Origin: Clostridium bowmanii
GTDB taxonomy: Bacteria > Bacillota > Clostridia > Clostridiales > Clostridiaceae
NCBI RefSeq assembly: GCF_018861315.1
Contig: NZ_JAHLDL010000020.1
Span: 26,903-90,902, forward strand
Direction of reading: 5' to 3'
DNA length: 64,000 bases
Position numbers and translations under genes: made by a program. Shown piece after piece: positions 62,744 to 64,000 of the stretch. The notes under the pieces are model-generated. The model was not told where the DNA came from. It saw only the letters and a list, made by a program, of their open reading frames with translations, and made no database searches. Numbering within the stretch: position 1 is the first letter of the stretch; every line of letters starts with the position of its first letter.

Positions 62744-63604
62744 GTGATTAATAAACTATCGTTAAAAGAAACTGAAAATGCAAATGATAGACACAGAATA
62801 ATAAGAAGTTTCGAGGAAATTTTAGATCAATTACCTGCATTATTCGAAGAAGAGATTTCTTTTACGTTAACGGATAAACAACACTTTGTTAAGTTTGTTG
62901 AAAGTAAGAACATGCCTGCATATTCAGAGAGCGGGAAAGTAATTCCAAAGGGTGAAGCATTAAGAGAAGTCATGGAAAGTGGTAAAATAAAAGTATTTAC
63001 AATTGATAATTATAATAATATGAGTATTAGGGTAGTTGCAATTCCGCTAAAGGATGAGCAAGGTAAAGTAGTAGGAGCAATATCATATGGTAAAAATTTA
63101 GAAAATAGTATTCGGGTAACTAAAATGTCTGTTGATTTATCAAATGCAACCGCATCTATATTAAAAATGGCAAATGAAATTAATAATGATATTCAAAATA
63201 TTAGAGAAATAAATACTAAGGTTGTAGAGGAAGTAAAAAACACTTCGAATCAATGCAATAATACAGATGGAATAATTAGCTTTATTGAAGGCATAGCAAA
63301 ACAAACCAATCTTCTTGGGCTAAATGCAGCAATAGAAGCATCTAGAGCGGGTGACCTTGGAAGGGGTTTTGGGGTCGTAGCAACTGAAATAAGAAAGCTA
63401 TCTGGATCTAGCACACAATCTATAACTGAAATTAATACTATATTGAAAAGCATTAAGGATTCAGTAGGCATAGTAGAAAAAAGTATTGGTACCTCAATTG
63501 CTTCATCTGAGAAACAAGAACAATCATTAATTCAAATAGTACAATCTGTAAAAGAGTTAAATAAGGGTGCTGAGATTCTAGCTGAAATGGCAAGTAAATT
63601 ATAA
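62744..63604 (+). CDS. Soluble methyl-accepting chemotaxis-type receptor
   Basis: No membrane segments are present. Residues about 15-125 look like a PAS/Cache-like sensor ([22 protein letters not shown]), and the C-terminal part has the MCP signalling hairpin with [36 protein letters not shown]. At 286 residues it is a short cytoplasmic receptor that may feed a CheA pathway; no che genes are nearby. GTG start with GGGGGGC upstream. Confidence 0.9.
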   Translation: MINKLSLKETENANDRHRIIRSFEEILDQLPALFEEEISFTLTDKQHFVKFVESKNMPAYSESGKVIPKGEALREVMESGKIKVFTIDNYNNMSIRVVAIPLKDEQGKVVGAISYGKNLENSIRVTKMSVDLSNATASILKMANEINNDIQNIREINTKVVEEVKNTSNQCNNTDGIISFIEGIAKQTNLLGLNAAIEASRAGDLGRGFGVVATEIRKLSGSSTQSITEINTILKSIKDSVGIVEKSIGTSIASSEKQEQSLIQIVQSVKELNKGAEILAEMASKL

Positions 63605-64000
63605 GGACATAAATAATGAAAATCGATGGGGACGGTTAACATCTATTTATCCTTTGATTTACCCTTTAGAATAAGTACAAGTTTTCTATGAAAGCTTGTA
63701 CTTATTTATTTATTTATAAAAGAATTTATTTATCACTTATTTTAATTGTTTTAACTTTATATATCTCGTAATGGCATGCTTCTAATACTTGTCCAATTTT
63801 AGTGAAATAAAAATAATTGCGTTTACTCCATAATTTTTTTTATTATATTGGAACGACAAAAATATTGTTAAGTAAAAGATAAAAATAATAGTTAAGGACT
63901 ATACTTAAATGTAGTGCGTCAAAATATAGCTTTATGTAACTGCATTCCTAAGTCAAATTATAACTATAATACTATTAATTATCTAGTGGTTATTTGCTTT
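63605..64000. other. Intergenic region at right edge
   Basis: No gene is seen. It contains a GGGGACGGTTAACATCT motif (63628-63644) and a 16-bp hairpin with one G-U pair (63671-63686 with 63690-63705) and T-rich tail that probably terminates the receptor gene. Confidence 0.6.

Overview
This window looks like chromosomal DNA from a low-GC, anaerobic Firmicute, most likely Clostridium sensu stricto. The supporting signs are very AT-rich intergenic DNA, strong AGGAGG-type ribosome sites, frequent TTG/GTG starts, U-tailed hairpin terminators, a class II (B12-dependent) ribonucleotide reductase, a glycyl-radical enzyme with its activase, GapN, and MurT/GatD. The species cannot be fixed by reading alone. 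No rRNA, tRNA, prophage, transposase gene or CRISPR array was seen; apart from small repeats this is core and accessory chromosome.

Layout. 1-7 kb: the end of a rhomboid protease, an FtsH-type protease with a 21-residue membrane peptide gene beside it, an RNase H, a YtxH-like peptide, and two tandem XRE-TPR regulators. 7-18 kb: cell-envelope and carbon genes (murT-gatD, CapA-like, EamA exporter, pckA, a transglutaminase-like protein, uppP, pfkA, a beta-lactamase-like protein). 18.5-26.6 kb: a ComEC-like hydrolase, plsC, gapN, two coiled-coil proteins, and the pantothenate operon (panG-like, panB, panC, panD) behind a leader with an attenuator-like hairpin. 27.2-32 kb: the most unusual locus, a BlaI-type repressor followed by a BlaR1-like M56 metallopeptidase whose sensor end is a phosphodiester-glycosidase (NAGPA) domain, then a second membrane-anchored NAGPA protein and a membrane-anchored protein of unknown function. 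32-40 kb: nrdJ with two NrdR-box-like sites and a hairpin between its ribosome site and start codon, a gamma-carbonic anhydrase, a third NAGPA protein with Ig-like repeats, msrC and cvfB. 40-50 kb: a Ca2+ P-type ATPase, split chromate transporter, yaaR behind a 23-bp tandem repeat, nadE, nfeD-SPFH and a flavin reductase. 50-64 kb: a YcdB/SLH surface protein, a lipase, yjjI-yjjW behind a structured leader, pepF, small membrane genes (one apparently starting at ATT, one broken by a stop), an APC permease under a tandem glycine riboswitch, surE and a soluble chemotaxis-type receptor.

Several imperfect palindromic repeat families lie between genes, mostly where transcription converges. One ~200-bp family has three near-complete copies plus fragments; one copy carries a nested hairpin insertion that resembles a hairpin between panC and panD.

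The best candidates for undescribed biology are the BlaI / M56-NAGPA / NAGPA locus, the yjjI leader RNA, the structured ribosome-site spacer of nrdJ, and the palindromic repeat families.
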